DNA from: a virus
IMG/VR virus record: IMGVR_UViG_3300037961_002583
Span: 1 to 28,186 of that record
Length of the DNA stretch: 28,186 bases
Strand: one strand, 5' to 3'
A program made the translations under genes and the position numbers. Position 1 is the first letter of the stretch. Every line of letters starts with the position of its first letter. The notes under the pieces are model-generated. The model worked only from the letters and a program-made list of their open reading frames with translations, was not told the DNA's origin and made no database searches. This document shows, piece by piece, positions 11,877 to 21,247 of the stretch.

Positions 11877-13001
11877 ATGGCACAACAATCTTCTGATATG
11901 GCCGCAAGCCTTACACGGCCTGGTCAATCTAACTCTGCGGGTGACGCCCGCGCCCTTTATCTCAAGCTTTTTAGCGGCGAGATGTTCAAGGGTTTCCAGA
12001 ACAATACGATCGCTCGCGATCTGATCATGAAGCGCACCCTGAAGAACGGCAAGTCTTTGCAGTTCATCTACACGGGTCGCACCAAGTCTGAATTCCACAC
12101 TCCTGGTAACAGCATCCTCGGTAACTCTGATGGTGCACCGCCAGTGGCAGAGAAGACCATCACTGTTGATGATCTGCTCATTAGTTCAGCTTTTGTTTAC
12201 AACCTCGATGAGGTTCTCAGCCACTACGATCTGCGCTCCGAAATCTCTCGGAAGATCGGCTATGCACTGGCTGAAAAGTATGACCGGCTTGCCTTCCGTG
12301 CTGTAGCACGTGGTGCACGTCAGGCATCTCCTATCACCAAGTCCGGCTTCGTAGAGCCTGGTGGTACTCAGATTCGCGTGGGTTCTACCACTAACGATTC
12401 TGATGCTTACAACTCTGCCAACCTGGTGGCTGCTTTCTATGACGCAGCTGCTGCTCTGGATGAGAAGGGTGTTTCTACCGATGGTCGCGTGGCTGTCCTG
12501 AACCCCCGCCAGTACTACGAACTGATCCAAGCTGTTGGTTCTAACGGCCTCGTTAATCGCGATGTCCAAGGCACCGCTCTGCAAAGCGGCAACGGCATCA
12601 TCGAGATCGCTGGTATCAAGGTGTACAAGTCCATGAACATCCCGTTCCTGGGCAACTACGGCACCAAGTACGGCGGCACCACTGGTCAGACCTCTCCTGG
12701 CAATGTTGGTTCCTTCGTTGGTGAGTCCATGGAAGACGCTTCCGGTGCTTCCACTGGTATCAACAACGATTACGGTACTGCTGCTGAAGTTGGCACCAAG
12801 TCCTGCGGTCTGATCTTCCAAAAGGAAGCAGCCGGTATGGTCGAAGCCATCGGTCCTCAGGTGCAAGTCACCAGCGGTGACGTGTCTGTTGTCTACCAAG
12901 GCGACGTGATGCTCGGCCGTCTGGCTTGCGGCGCAGACTATCTGAACCCTGCAGCTTCTGTTGAGCTGTATGTGGGTGGTACTGCTCCTTCTGCATTCTG
13001 A
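11877..13001 (+). CDS. Major capsid protein, T7 gp10-like
   Basis: A 374-residue HK97-fold shell protein, close to T7 gp10A (345). Family-typical stretches are LYLKLFSGEMFKGFQNNTIA, MKRTLKNGKSLQFIYTGRT, ITVDDLLISSAFVYNLDEVL, YDLRSEISRKIGYALAEKYD, RVAVLNPRQYYELIQ and the C-terminal YQGDVMLGRLACGADYLNPA. Codon use differs from neighbours: C-ending codons (AAC, ATC, TAC, GGC) are frequent, and one sampled 60-base line (12601-12660) is 31/60 G+C against 23/60 in a line of the gp16-like gene (23881-23940), consistent with selection for high expression. It is followed by a strong hairpin terminator. No programmed-shift minor capsid form (as T7 gp10B) is evident. No Shine-Dalgarno sequence before ATG. 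Confidence 0.97.
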   Translation: MAQQSSDMAASLTRPGQSNSAGDARALYLKLFSGEMFKGFQNNTIARDLIMKRTLKNGKSLQFIYTGRTKSEFHTPGNSILGNSDGAPPVAEKTITVDDLLISSAFVYNLDEVLSHYDLRSEISRKIGYALAEKYDRLAFRAVARGARQASPITKSGFVEPGGTQIRVGSTTNDSDAYNSANLVAAFYDAAAALDEKGVSTDGRVAVLNPRQYYELIQAVGSNGLVNRDVQGTALQSGNGIIEIAGIKVYKSMNIPFLGNYGTKYGGTTGQTSPGNVGSFVGESMEDASGASTGINNDYGTAAEVGTKSCGLIFQKEAAGMVEAIGPQVQVTSGDVSVVYQGDVMLGRLACGADYLNPAASVELYVGGTAPSAF

Positions 13002-13013
13002 TTTTTTATACAC

Positions 13014-13041
13014 AAGGGATCCTTCGGGGTCCCTTTTTTTT
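13014..13041 (+). terminator. Intrinsic terminator after the capsid gene
   Basis: Nine-pair stem AAGGGATCC (13014-13022) with GGGTCCCTT (13027-13035), one G·U pair, closed by a C(UUCG)G tetraloop, and a run of eight T (13034-13041). It lies 13 bases after the capsid stop and corresponds in position to T7 T-phi after gene 10. It should reduce, but not abolish, transcription into the tail genes. Confidence 0.93.
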
Positions 13042-13052
13042 ATTTATAAGAT

Positions 13053-13676
13053 ATGTCTTCTTCTTCGATTAGCCGACTAACCGAGCTAAATGCAATTAAT
13101 GAAGTCTTGGCAGCTGTTGGTCAAGCACCTGTCACCACACTGGATCAAACAAACCCGGACGTTTCGATTATCCAACAGACTCTCAAAAATGTGTCTCGGG
13201 AAGTTCAGTCTGAGGGTTGGCATTTTAATAAAGAGTATAACTATAAACTTACTCCTCAATCAGATCAAACAATTCCGATCACTGACAACATGCTGCAGGT
13301 TGATCTCAACCAAAGGCATCACCCAGCTAAGGATGTTGTTCGTCGTGATGGCAAGCTCTATGACAAGTGGAAAGAACCACGTGAAGATGCTTATAAGTTT
13401 GAAGATGATGTTTACGCAGACATCGTTTGGTACTTCGATTGGTTAGATCTTCCAGTGCCGATCCAAGATTACATTATTGCTAAAACTTCTACAATCGCTT
13501 CCACTCGTCTTGTAGGAGATCCTGCACAGTTTGAAATCCTTCAACAGCGTGAAGCCGGTAAACGAGCTAACGCACTTGAGTATGACTGTAATCAAGCTGA
13601 TTACACATTCTTTGGTCATCCTGAAGGTGAAAACTACTACATCAGTTATCAACCCTATAAAGCACTGTATCGCTAA
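13053..13676 (+). CDS. Tail tubular protein A (adaptor), T7 gp11-like
   Basis: At 207 residues it is near T7 gp11 (196). This protein forms the ring that joins portal to the tail nozzle. It has the typical start RLTELNAINEVLAAVGQAPV (T7 gp11 begins similarly with an ELxAINxxLxxIGE-type helix), then VQSEGWHFNKEYNY, a conserved block just after the first long helices, WYFDWLDLPVPIQDYIIAKT and the C-terminal ALEYDCNQADYTFFGH. It is the first gene after the capsid terminator, 11 bases downstream of the T-run; TAAGATATG before the ATG is a weak ribosome-binding site. Its stop TAA shares bases with the ATG of the next gene. Confidence 0.94.
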   Translation: MSSSSISRLTELNAINEVLAAVGQAPVTTLDQTNPDVSIIQQTLKNVSREVQSEGWHFNKEYNYKLTPQSDQTIPITDNMLQVDLNQRHHPAKDVVRRDGKLYDKWKEPREDAYKFEDDVYADIVWYFDWLDLPVPIQDYIIAKTSTIASTRLVGDPAQFEILQQREAGKRANALEYDCNQADYTFFGHPEGENYYISYQPYKALYR

Positions 13677-16333
13677 TGCCTGCTATCACTCAGAGAATCA
13701 ACAACTTTCTGGGTGGTGTATCGACTCAACCTGACACAAAGAAGCTTCCTGGTCAGGTTAAAGAAGCCAAAAATGTTTACCCTGATCCTGCTTTAGGTCT
13801 TACAAAAAGACCTGGATTTAAGTTCCTTGATGCTCTGCATGATGGAAGTGGCACTGATTACACTACCCCCGCCTTTGCTAATGCAAAGTGGTTTTACATC
13901 AATAGAGATGACGATGAAGTCTATCTCGGTTGCATCGTAGGTAACGCAACACCTTCTAATGCCGCTATCCATATCTGGAATGCAACCCCAGATGGCAGTG
14001 GTAACTACATCAAATCAACAGTTACCTATGGAAGCACTGGTAATCCACAAGCGTATCTAGATGCACTTACCTCCAAAGATTATGAGCTGCTTACTGTCCA
14101 AGATACTTCTATCCTTGTCAACAAAACAAAGACAGTCGCAGCACTAGCTGGAACGGCACCTACTACATTCAGTGGTTCTGTTCTTATTCGATCTATTGAG
14201 TATAGTGCTACCTATAGTGTCATCATTAATGGTACTACATACTCGTATCAAACCTACAATGCTGACAACTTTACTAATGCTTCTAATACTGACACCAAAC
14301 TGAATGCAGACACTATCCTTACAGGACTCAAGTCTGCAATTGACGGCGCTAGTATTTCAGGCTTGACTGTTGAGAAGGGTAGTAATTGTCTTGAACTGAC
14401 TAGAACATCTGCTTTTACGCTTGATGCCAAAGGTGGTGTCGGCGGTACTGCACTGCGATCCTTCCAAGATGAGGTAGACGTTGTAACAGATCTGCCTTCT
14501 GTTTCTAAGCATGGCAGGCAAGTTACTGTAGTTAATACATCAGCTTCCGCAGATACTTACTACGCAGAGTTTGTTGCTAACTCGGGTAGTGGTCTTGGCG
14601 ATGGTTATTGGATGGAAACGCTTAAGCCGGGATTGTCTCCTGGTCTAGATGCAGCCACAATGCCTCATGAGCTGATTAATACTTCGCTCAATAACTTCAC
14701 CTTTCAACAGATTTCATATACTGAGAGGCTTGTCGGTGATGACAACACTAATAGTCAGCCTAGTTTTGTTGGCGGAAAAATTAACGGTGCTTTCTTTAAT
14801 AACAACCGTCTTGGATTCTTGACAGGTGAAAATGTGTCGATGAGTCAGTCTGGTGAATTCTTTAATTTTTACCACGTCACATCGTCTGTTTCAACAGCCA
14901 ATGATCCAGTTGACCTTGCTTGCTCAAGTGTTCGTCCTTTGCAGCTTCATGCTGCTCTGCCCTCTTCGCTTGGCATGATGCTGTTTAGTCAAAATCAACA
15001 GTTCATCATGTATTCAGAGTCTGGAAACCTGACTCCTCAAGACTCTTTGATCAATGGTATGTCCAACTATGAGATGGACAAAAACATACCTCCTGTTGAA
15101 GTTGGTACCAACATTTACTTTGTCAGTAAAACACCAGCCTGGTCACGTATTTTCTCTTACACCCTACGTGGTCTACAGAATCCACCACAAGTACTTGACA
15201 TCGGAAAAGTAGTTTCCCAATACATTCCGTCTTCTGTCACTCACATGGTGAGTAGTCCTCAGAATTCATTCGTTTGTCTTTACGGTGAAACTGACAAGAC
15301 ACTCTATTTCTATCGTTTCTATGACACAGGCGAGCGTCAGGAAATGCAAGCTTGGTTTAAGTGGACTCTTCCTGGTTTTCCATTGTCTATCAATGTTGAG
15401 CAGGATGTGATGTATGCAGTTATTCAAGCCGGTAACAAGTACATCATGTGTAGCTTGAATATCTCTAGCACTCCTAGCGAAGCTATCGTTACTAGCTCTA
15501 CTGGTAATGCAGTCAATCCTTATATGGATTTTTATGCTACTGCTGCCAGTGTGACCTCACTTAATGGTGGATCCAGAATTAACCTACCTTTTGATGATAT
15601 TACTGGACTTGATCCTGTTATTCTAGTCAAGGGTTCTGGCATTAATTTTTCGAATATTAGTGAATCTGGTTTCACTGCTCCTGTTACTAAGGTTACGAGT
15701 GGTGGTTCTACATACTTTTATCTCCCTGGTAAAGATCTAAGCAGTCAGGCTAGCGACGTTGTTGTTGGTTATAAGTTCGCGTATGACGTGACTCTACCAA
15801 CTATTTACTATCAACAGACACCTGAAGGTTCACGTGTTGACTATGCAAGCTATCTTACACTTAATCGTCTCAAGTTTAGCTGTGGTGAAACCTCTAACTT
15901 TGGTCTGAAGCTCCGTGTTCAGGGTATTAGGGGTGATCAATTCACTTTCACTGGTGATGGTAGTACCACAACATTTACCTTGCCATTTACTCCGGACGAT
16001 AGGAATGACGTGGTTGTCAAAATCAACGATGTTGCCTCCACTGCATTCACAATCAATGACGCCGGCAGCATTGTCTTTTCATCTGCGCCTTCTAATGGCT
16101 CGTCTATTTTAGCTTATGAAGATTATGTCTTTGCTGAGCAAAATGCTGCTGACGTTGACTACTACTTGGCGGATGACGTAGCTATTGAAGGTGAATCTAT
16201 CTACACATTCCCTATTAATCAAAGAAACAAAAACGTGGAAATTAGAATCTTTAACAATACACCATTCCCCATTTCTTTGAGCTCAATGGTTTGGGAAGGA
16301 CAGTATTCACAACGCTTCATTAGGAGGGCATAA
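13676..16333 (+). CDS. Tail tubular protein B (nozzle), T7 gp12-like
   Basis: This 885-residue protein is a little longer than T7 gp12 (794). It forms the hexameric nozzle of the short tail. The N-terminus ITQRINNFLGGVSTQPD, then LPGQVKEAKNVYPDPALGLTKRP, is the classic gp12 opening (GVSQQP-type). Internal family motifs include GRQVTVVNTS, FNNNRLGFLTGENVSMSQSG (a hallmark FYxNRLGFLSGENVVLSR-type), FNFYHVTSS, DPVDLACSS and FSQNQQFIMYSESG. A region at about residues 750-800 (GDGSTTTFTLPFTPDD, VVKINDV) resembles the beta-rich domain also seen at the start of T7-type fibres, so a fibre-docking or fibre-derived insertion is possible. TAATG overlap with gp11-like gene. Confidence 0.95.
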   Translation: MPAITQRINNFLGGVSTQPDTKKLPGQVKEAKNVYPDPALGLTKRPGFKFLDALHDGSGTDYTTPAFANAKWFYINRDDDEVYLGCIVGNATPSNAAIHIWNATPDGSGNYIKSTVTYGSTGNPQAYLDALTSKDYELLTVQDTSILVNKTKTVAALAGTAPTTFSGSVLIRSIEYSATYSVIINGTTYSYQTYNADNFTNASNTDTKLNADTILTGLKSAIDGASISGLTVEKGSNCLELTRTSAFTLDAKGGVGGTALRSFQDEVDVVTDLPSVSKHGRQVTVVNTSASADTYYAEFVANSGSGLGDGYWMETLKPGLSPGLDAATMPHELINTSLNNFTFQQISYTERLVGDDNTNSQPSFVGGKINGAFFNNNRLGFLTGENVSMSQSGEFFNFYHVTSSVSTANDPVDLACSSVRPLQLHAALPSSLGMMLFSQNQQFIMYSESGNLTPQDSLINGMSNYEMDKNIPPVEVGTNIYFVSKTPAWSRIFSYTLRGLQNPPQVLDIGKVVSQYIPSSVTHMVSSPQNSFVCLYGETDKTLYFYRFYDTGERQEMQAWFKWTLPGFPLSINVEQDVMYAVIQAGNKYIMCSLNISSTPSEAIVTSSTGNAVNPYMDFYATAASVTSLNGGSRINLPFDDITGLDPVILVKGSGINFSNISESGFTAPVTKVTSGGSTYFYLPGKDLSSQASDVVVGYKFAYDVTLPTIYYQQTPEGSRVDYASYLTLNRLKFSCGETSNFGLKLRVQGIRGDQFTFTGDGSTTTFTLPFTPDDRNDVVVKINDVASTAFTINDAGSIVFSSAPSNGSSILAYEDYVFAEQNAADVDYYLADDVAIEGESIYTFPINQRNKNVEIRIFNNTPFPISLSSMVWEGQYSQRFIRRA

Positions 16334-16335
16334 AT

Positions 16336-18420
16336 ATGAATACCGGACTAAAAATTACTAATGTCGCTTCAAGCACTCTCGCCGGTTTTTCTATGGGTGC
16401 TTCTACAGGTATGCCTCATGTAGCTGGTATTGGCGCTGCTGTTGGTTTTGTCAGCGGTCTCTTTGGTGCCTTTGGTGGCAGCGGTGGCGGAGGTACTGGA
16501 AAAGGCATCGGTAAAAAGACAAAAGAGGCTATCCGTCTTGAAAATAAATACACCTTAGAGCAACTTAAAAAGGATGTAGCACTTGCTAAACAGGCAAATG
16601 AACGGGCTGTTGTTCTTTATAACGACCTCCGTGACGCCAAGTACGAACAAGAACTAAAGGATTACGAGCTTGCTATTGAGCAACGCAATACAAACTATAA
16701 GCAAGCCAAACGCCTTTACAAAGATAGTGTCAAGGCATTTGATGAGACTGTAGAACTGAATAATATTTCAGCGTCTATGGCGATGAATGATGCGCGTCGT
16801 GTGTATAACGATCGTCAGCAAGATCTTAATAACCGTGCCCAGGCTTTGCAGCTTGAGCTTTCTGTTGGCAAACAGTCATTCGAAATTAATAATGCTTTGA
16901 TTAACAACCAGATGTCAGCTTCTATAAGAGATGCTGAATTAAACGGTGCTGCTATCAATCGCCGTCTCCGTTCTGCTGTACGTGAAGGCAGGAACGCAAT
17001 TCAAGCGTCTACTCGCGCTTTTGAGTATGCCACGACAGCTGCCGCTAATGAACTTGCTATCAAAGGTATTCAATTAAACATTGATAGTCAGATGCTTCAA
17101 AGTGAGATGGCAACTCTCAAAGGTGAAAAGGACGCCATCATTGCATCTGCTCAACTCAAAGAGCAGGATGTCCTTAATTCTTTGGATAACAGCATCGCAG
17201 AAGCTGACTTTGCACAACAAACCCTCCAGCTTGCACAAGATGCACGCTACGCAGATGCAGCCATCCAAACGGATCAACTACGTCGCCAAGGTCTGCTACA
17301 ACAGGGTGCGCAGATTGCTAAAGGTCAATCTGGTAGATCTGCTGCGAAGTCTGTCCAGGGCATTACTTTTGCAAACCAACAGGCTCAAGCTCTTATTGCT
17401 TCATCTATTGTCCGAGCTGACGCTAAATTTTATATTGACAGAAGTAAGATTGCACAAACACTTGCTTATGCACGTCAACAGGGTCAGTCTGAGCTGAAGT
17501 CAACCGCTATTGGTCTCGACAAAGCAGAGGCTGAATTCCAAGCTGCTGGACTACGTATGGGTGCCAAGAGATCTGAACTTGGAATCCGTTCTCTTGAAGC
17601 CGATATGGTTAAAGATAAATTAAACTTTGAAAAGAATGAAGCTCAAGTCAAGAATCGCCTTATCAAAGCTGAAGTTGGAGATGCAAGGGCTTTGGCTCGT
17701 ATCGACCTAAGTCGCCTTTCTAATCAAATTCTGTCTGCTCAGGCACAATCCCAATCACAGCTGGCTAACAATGCATTGCAGCAGTACAACCTTGAACAGC
17801 AATCTAAGCTCTCCTTTGAGTCGCTTGCTTATGCAGGTCAGTCCCTCAAGGATGAACTGAAGCTCGGTAAAGAACGAATCAAGTTTGATCAATTCTTGGC
17901 TAACCGCGCTGCAGCATCTCAGGTTCTTGATGAACCGAAACTACCTGAACTTATCGGTCCCCCGAGCAAAGCACCTGATCTCGTCCAGCAACCGCTTCCC
18001 GATATTGATTGGAAGCGTATTGAAAAGATGATGAAAAAGCAACGTAAGGCTAAGAGATCTTGGAGTCCCGCAGGCTCTTCTGATTTTAATCAGTTCATGT
18101 CCAATATCAATAACATAGCTGAACAAGCTATAAACGTAGCTAATAGCTATAAGGGTGCTCCAGATGTTATGCAAACCCAAGATTACTTTTCAAGTAATGT
18201 AATGAGGGACGCTATCCAAGGTAATTCTGCTGCAGCTTACCAGCAACCCTCTTTCAATCTCAGTGCTCCTACTTCTTATGAATACCAAGGACCTGATTTC
18301 CAGATGCAATCTAATATTTTTGATGCCGACTATAGTGCTGCTGGATTTACTGATAATGCTTCTGGTTTAGCTAGCACTGATATTAACTATCAAGTACCTA
18401 CACCGACAACCGCACCATAA
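16336..18420 (+). CDS. Internal virion (core) protein, probable T7 gp14 counterpart
   Basis: ATG 16336 has the best ribosome-binding site in the window (GGAGG at 16323-16327, spacing 8). Of 694 residues, 10-50 are a Gly/Ala-rich, membrane-active-looking segment (AGIGAAVGFVSGLFGAFGG), as in T7 gp14, which inserts in the outer membrane during ejection. Residues about 60-540 are long alpha-helical coiled coil, Ala/Gln/Lys-rich, with many Asn. GQSGRSAAKSVQGITFANQQ is the region most like the GxSGxS motif of gp14 proteins. The last 150 residues are Pro/Ser/Tyr-rich. It is much larger than T7 gp14 (196), so assignment rests on order (first of three core genes), membrane segment and helices. Confidence 0.8.
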   Translation: MNTGLKITNVASSTLAGFSMGASTGMPHVAGIGAAVGFVSGLFGAFGGSGGGGTGKGIGKKTKEAIRLENKYTLEQLKKDVALAKQANERAVVLYNDLRDAKYEQELKDYELAIEQRNTNYKQAKRLYKDSVKAFDETVELNNISASMAMNDARRVYNDRQQDLNNRAQALQLELSVGKQSFEINNALINNQMSASIRDAELNGAAINRRLRSAVREGRNAIQASTRAFEYATTAAANELAIKGIQLNIDSQMLQSEMATLKGEKDAIIASAQLKEQDVLNSLDNSIAEADFAQQTLQLAQDARYADAAIQTDQLRRQGLLQQGAQIAKGQSGRSAAKSVQGITFANQQAQALIASSIVRADAKFYIDRSKIAQTLAYARQQGQSELKSTAIGLDKAEAEFQAAGLRMGAKRSELGIRSLEADMVKDKLNFEKNEAQVKNRLIKAEVGDARALARIDLSRLSNQILSAQAQSQSQLANNALQQYNLEQQSKLSFESLAYAGQSLKDELKLGKERIKFDQFLANRAAASQVLDEPKLPELIGPPSKAPDLVQQPLPDIDWKRIEKMMKKQRKAKRSWSPAGSSDFNQFMSNINNIAEQAINVANSYKGAPDVMQTQDYFSSNVMRDAIQGNSAAAYQQPSFNLSAPTSYEYQGPDFQMQSNIFDADYSAAGFTDNASGLASTDINYQVPTPTTAP

Positions 18421-18427
18421 TTAATCT

Positions 18428-21247
18428 ATGGCACAACTATTCTCCGGGTACGCCCAACAAAGGGGATTTAAACCTATCTCTACTGCCGGTCGGAGTAGAG
18501 CAATTGTTAACTCGCCTGATCTAGCTTCTGTACGCAGTATGGAGCAGGCGAGACAACTCGACCGTAACAATGCGGTCAATACACATGAGATGCTCCAAGA
18601 GCAGTTTCGTATTGACCAACAAGCTCGACAAACCTTTCTTGATCTAGAGACCCAGGCAGCAAATCTTGAGCGTAATGCCAAGATGGAAAAGTTCAATAAT
18701 GAAATTGAACGTATGCAGATTGAAGCCAAGGAACGTACCCAGTTGTACGAATCTTTGGCTGACATCTCATCTACTGCTGCTGACATCCTTGTCAAAGAAA
18801 ACGAAAAGCGTAAGAAAGCACAGCTTGAACTTAGCCAAAACCTTGTCCTTCAATATGGTCTGAATGGTGAAGAGGTTCAAGAACTTCAATCTTTAGAAGG
18901 TGGTCTGCTTGACTATGAAGCTCAGCAGACACCCCTTATTCACCGTTTGAGGCAGCAGGGTGCATCTGAAGCTGACATCAATACTTTGATGCAGAGTTCA
19001 GGATGGAATTCCTATGGTGCCGCTCTTGGTGCTGTTCAAAATGCAGGTCGCAATTACGACCTGTATCTCACCTCTAAGCAAGATGAAGATGTCACCATCA
19101 ATGGTGTCCCTATGTCCCTTGCTTCTGCTGAAGCTCAGGGTGATGTAGCTGCAATTGCTGGTATTTTTGACCGCCATCGGATGAACTACCTTCGGGAGTA
19201 TCTTCCTGGCTATGACCCTGCTTTTGTTGCTAAGCACGCACGTGAGCCTATGCAGCAGGCTGAAAGCCGTCGCAAGCGTAGTCTTTCCACACGTATGGAA
19301 ACTACGGCACGTGAAGGCAATCGTGCCAAAGAAAAGCAAAACCTCGCTATTGAACTTGGTCTTGATGGCACTCAGCCTGAACAGTTCATGAAAATTGTCA
19401 GGCGAGAAGCTGGTGGTCTTGATAGTGACACCCTTGGAACAGTCTTTAACCGTAAGACTGAACTCCTTACTGAAATGGTCAAGGATGGTGTCATTGACCC
19501 TCGATTTGCTGAAGGCATTTTGTCTTCTAATGTCTTTGCCAAACAGTTCGGTCGTGAAGCTCGGTTCACTGAAGCTTTTCCAGTTAAAGCCGCAGCACTG
19601 AGGGCTGCTATTCAAGAGCAAGATGATGAACGTCTTCGCATTCAGAATAACGCTGTAGCTGAAGAAAAGCGTCGTGGTGAGCAGATGACGCGAGCAATCA
19701 TTGCTGAGTTCGCAAATGATGAATCTAAGATGACTATAGAGAACATCACTGCCGCTCAGCGTGCTGTTCTTAAGACTGGCAATCTTGATGGTGCTAATAA
19801 ACTTGCAAAGCTCATCCCTCACAGTACTGAAAAAACTAACGATAAAGAGTTTGATAGTTACTGGACTAAGCAAAAGGCACTTGGAAACTTCCCAACAAAC
19901 GAAGACATTGTCTTTGGTGGATTGTCTGATACCAAGATGACTGCTGAGTTACAGCAACGCAAAGCCTTTGAAGAAACAGGTCTCACTACCGATGTTGTCA
20001 AAAACATTGATAAGCGTATTGAGTCATTGCTTCGTACCCAACTGGGTGAAGCCTATGGCAATACCCAACGGGTCCTGCCTGAAAGCTATTACGCAGCATT
20101 TAATGCAGCTAAGCAGCAGGTACTGCAAGACTTCCGTGTTGCCTACAAAGGTCCTCAAACAGGCATGGAAGCTGAGCAGTATGCAATTGGTGAGCTGAAA
20201 AAAGAATTACAAAAAGAGAATGGACAATACAAAGTTAATGTTATTGGTGAAGCGACTAAAGATCGTCGAGGTAAGTCTAAGTACAAGTTTGATCCTGGCT
20301 TTACTAACTTTATGGGGATTGAACCCATTAAAAAAGAAAGCTCCCTGCCTGCAATCGTAGATGCTCATGCAAATGGAACTGAAGCGTTCCGAAACGAGTT
20401 GTTCGTTGATTCTGGTAGGGTCAAAAATATTGTTAGTAATTTGAACAGTGGAGTCGCAAAGCCTTACCCTTCTGAATTTTTTGCTATCAATAAATCCTTA
20501 AAAGGTAAAGTTCCGATGTCTGAGATCATCTTGGCTCAGATTGACCAAGCTCGCAAGGAAGATCCTACAATTCCTGAGTTGAAGCCTGAAGTGAAATCTA
20601 TTTTCCAAAAAGCTGAGAAGGTAGTTTCTCCAGATATTTTGAACATCATTCAACGTTACAACACACCAGCAACGGTTGATCGTGGTCTTGTTTCCTCCGA
20701 CATTCCTGCCATTTATGACCGTAGTAATCCTTTTGTAAGTTTCGGTCGCATGATCGAATCTACTGGAAAAGTTAGGCCTGACATCATCCCTACATTCCTT
20801 GCTGTTCTTGCTGGTGAATCTGGCTTCGACCCAACAATTGATACTGCAAAGTCTGGTCTAGACCCTTATAAGCGTAACGAGTATTCCATTGGACTACTCC
20901 AGGTTAATACCAAAGCTCACATGGATAAGCTTCGTCGTCTTGGTTATACAGTCGATGATCTACGCAATCCTGTCAGAAACCTTGAAGTAGCAATGCTTGT
21001 TTATGAAGAGTGGATTGATGTACGCATGAAGGAATACGGAGACACCCTTGAAGAAGCTCAAGTGAATGCGCTGGATCGATGGGGTGCTTATTCAAACGGT
21101 AGTTACCTCAATTACCTTCCTGATGCTTTGGCTACTTGGACTAAATATAAAGGTCAAGCCTCATTACCTGTTTGGCAGCAAAGCTGCAATATGCACCCTT
21201 TAGCAAAACAATGGTGTGATAACAATCCTGGAGTTTGGAACCGATGA
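18428..21247 (+). CDS. Internal virion (core) protein with C-terminal transglycosylase domain (T7 gp15-like)
   Basis: 939 residues; T7 gp15 has 747. Residues 1-770 are mostly helical, with N-terminal coiled coil (LDLETQAANLERNAKMEKFN) and blocks typical of gp15 such as HRMNYLREYLPGYDPAFVAK. From about residue 780 it changes into a lysozyme-like SLT domain: PTFLAVLAGESGFDPTID with catalytic Glu797, EYSIGLLQVN (Gly822, canonical GLMQ), NPVRNLEVAMLVYEEW and LDRWGAYSNGSYLNYL (canonical AYNAG). It would cut peptidoglycan during DNA ejection. In T7 this domain sits at the N-terminus of gp16, so the domain has changed gene here. The last 25 residues hold cysteines (CNMHPLAKQWCD). ATGA overlap with the gp16-like gene. 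Confidence 0.9.
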   Translation: MAQLFSGYAQQRGFKPISTAGRSRAIVNSPDLASVRSMEQARQLDRNNAVNTHEMLQEQFRIDQQARQTFLDLETQAANLERNAKMEKFNNEIERMQIEAKERTQLYESLADISSTAADILVKENEKRKKAQLELSQNLVLQYGLNGEEVQELQSLEGGLLDYEAQQTPLIHRLRQQGASEADINTLMQSSGWNSYGAALGAVQNAGRNYDLYLTSKQDEDVTINGVPMSLASAEAQGDVAAIAGIFDRHRMNYLREYLPGYDPAFVAKHAREPMQQAESRRKRSLSTRMETTAREGNRAKEKQNLAIELGLDGTQPEQFMKIVRREAGGLDSDTLGTVFNRKTELLTEMVKDGVIDPRFAEGILSSNVFAKQFGREARFTEAFPVKAAALRAAIQEQDDERLRIQNNAVAEEKRRGEQMTRAIIAEFANDESKMTIENITAAQRAVLKTGNLDGANKLAKLIPHSTEKTNDKEFDSYWTKQKALGNFPTNEDIVFGGLSDTKMTAELQQRKAFEETGLTTDVVKNIDKRIESLLRTQLGEAYGNTQRVLPESYYAAFNAAKQQVLQDFRVAYKGPQTGMEAEQYAIGELKKELQKENGQYKVNVIGEATKDRRGKSKYKFDPGFTNFMGIEPIKKESSLPAIVDAHANGTEAFRNELFVDSGRVKNIVSNLNSGVAKPYPSEFFAINKSLKGKVPMSEIILAQIDQARKEDPTIPELKPEVKSIFQKAEKVVSPDILNIIQRYNTPATVDRGLVSSDIPAIYDRSNPFVSFGRMIESTGKVRPDIIPTFLAVLAGESGFDPTIDTAKSGLDPYKRNEYSIGLLQVNTKAHMDKLRRLGYTVDDLRNPVRNLEVAMLVYEEWIDVRMKEYGDTLEEAQVNALDRWGAYSNGSYLNYLPDALATWTKYKGQASLPVWQQSCNMHPLAKQWCDNNPGVWNR

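Noticed and set aside
12186-13013. 275-codon antisense ORF opposite the capsid gene
   Set aside because: It is a shadow of strongly biased capsid codons; no other genes are on the minus strand and the product resembles no family.
18998-19873. 291-codon antisense ORF opposite the gp15-like gene
   Set aside because: Low-complexity Ser/Thr/Leu/Phe product, wrong strand, and fully inside a well-supported gene.
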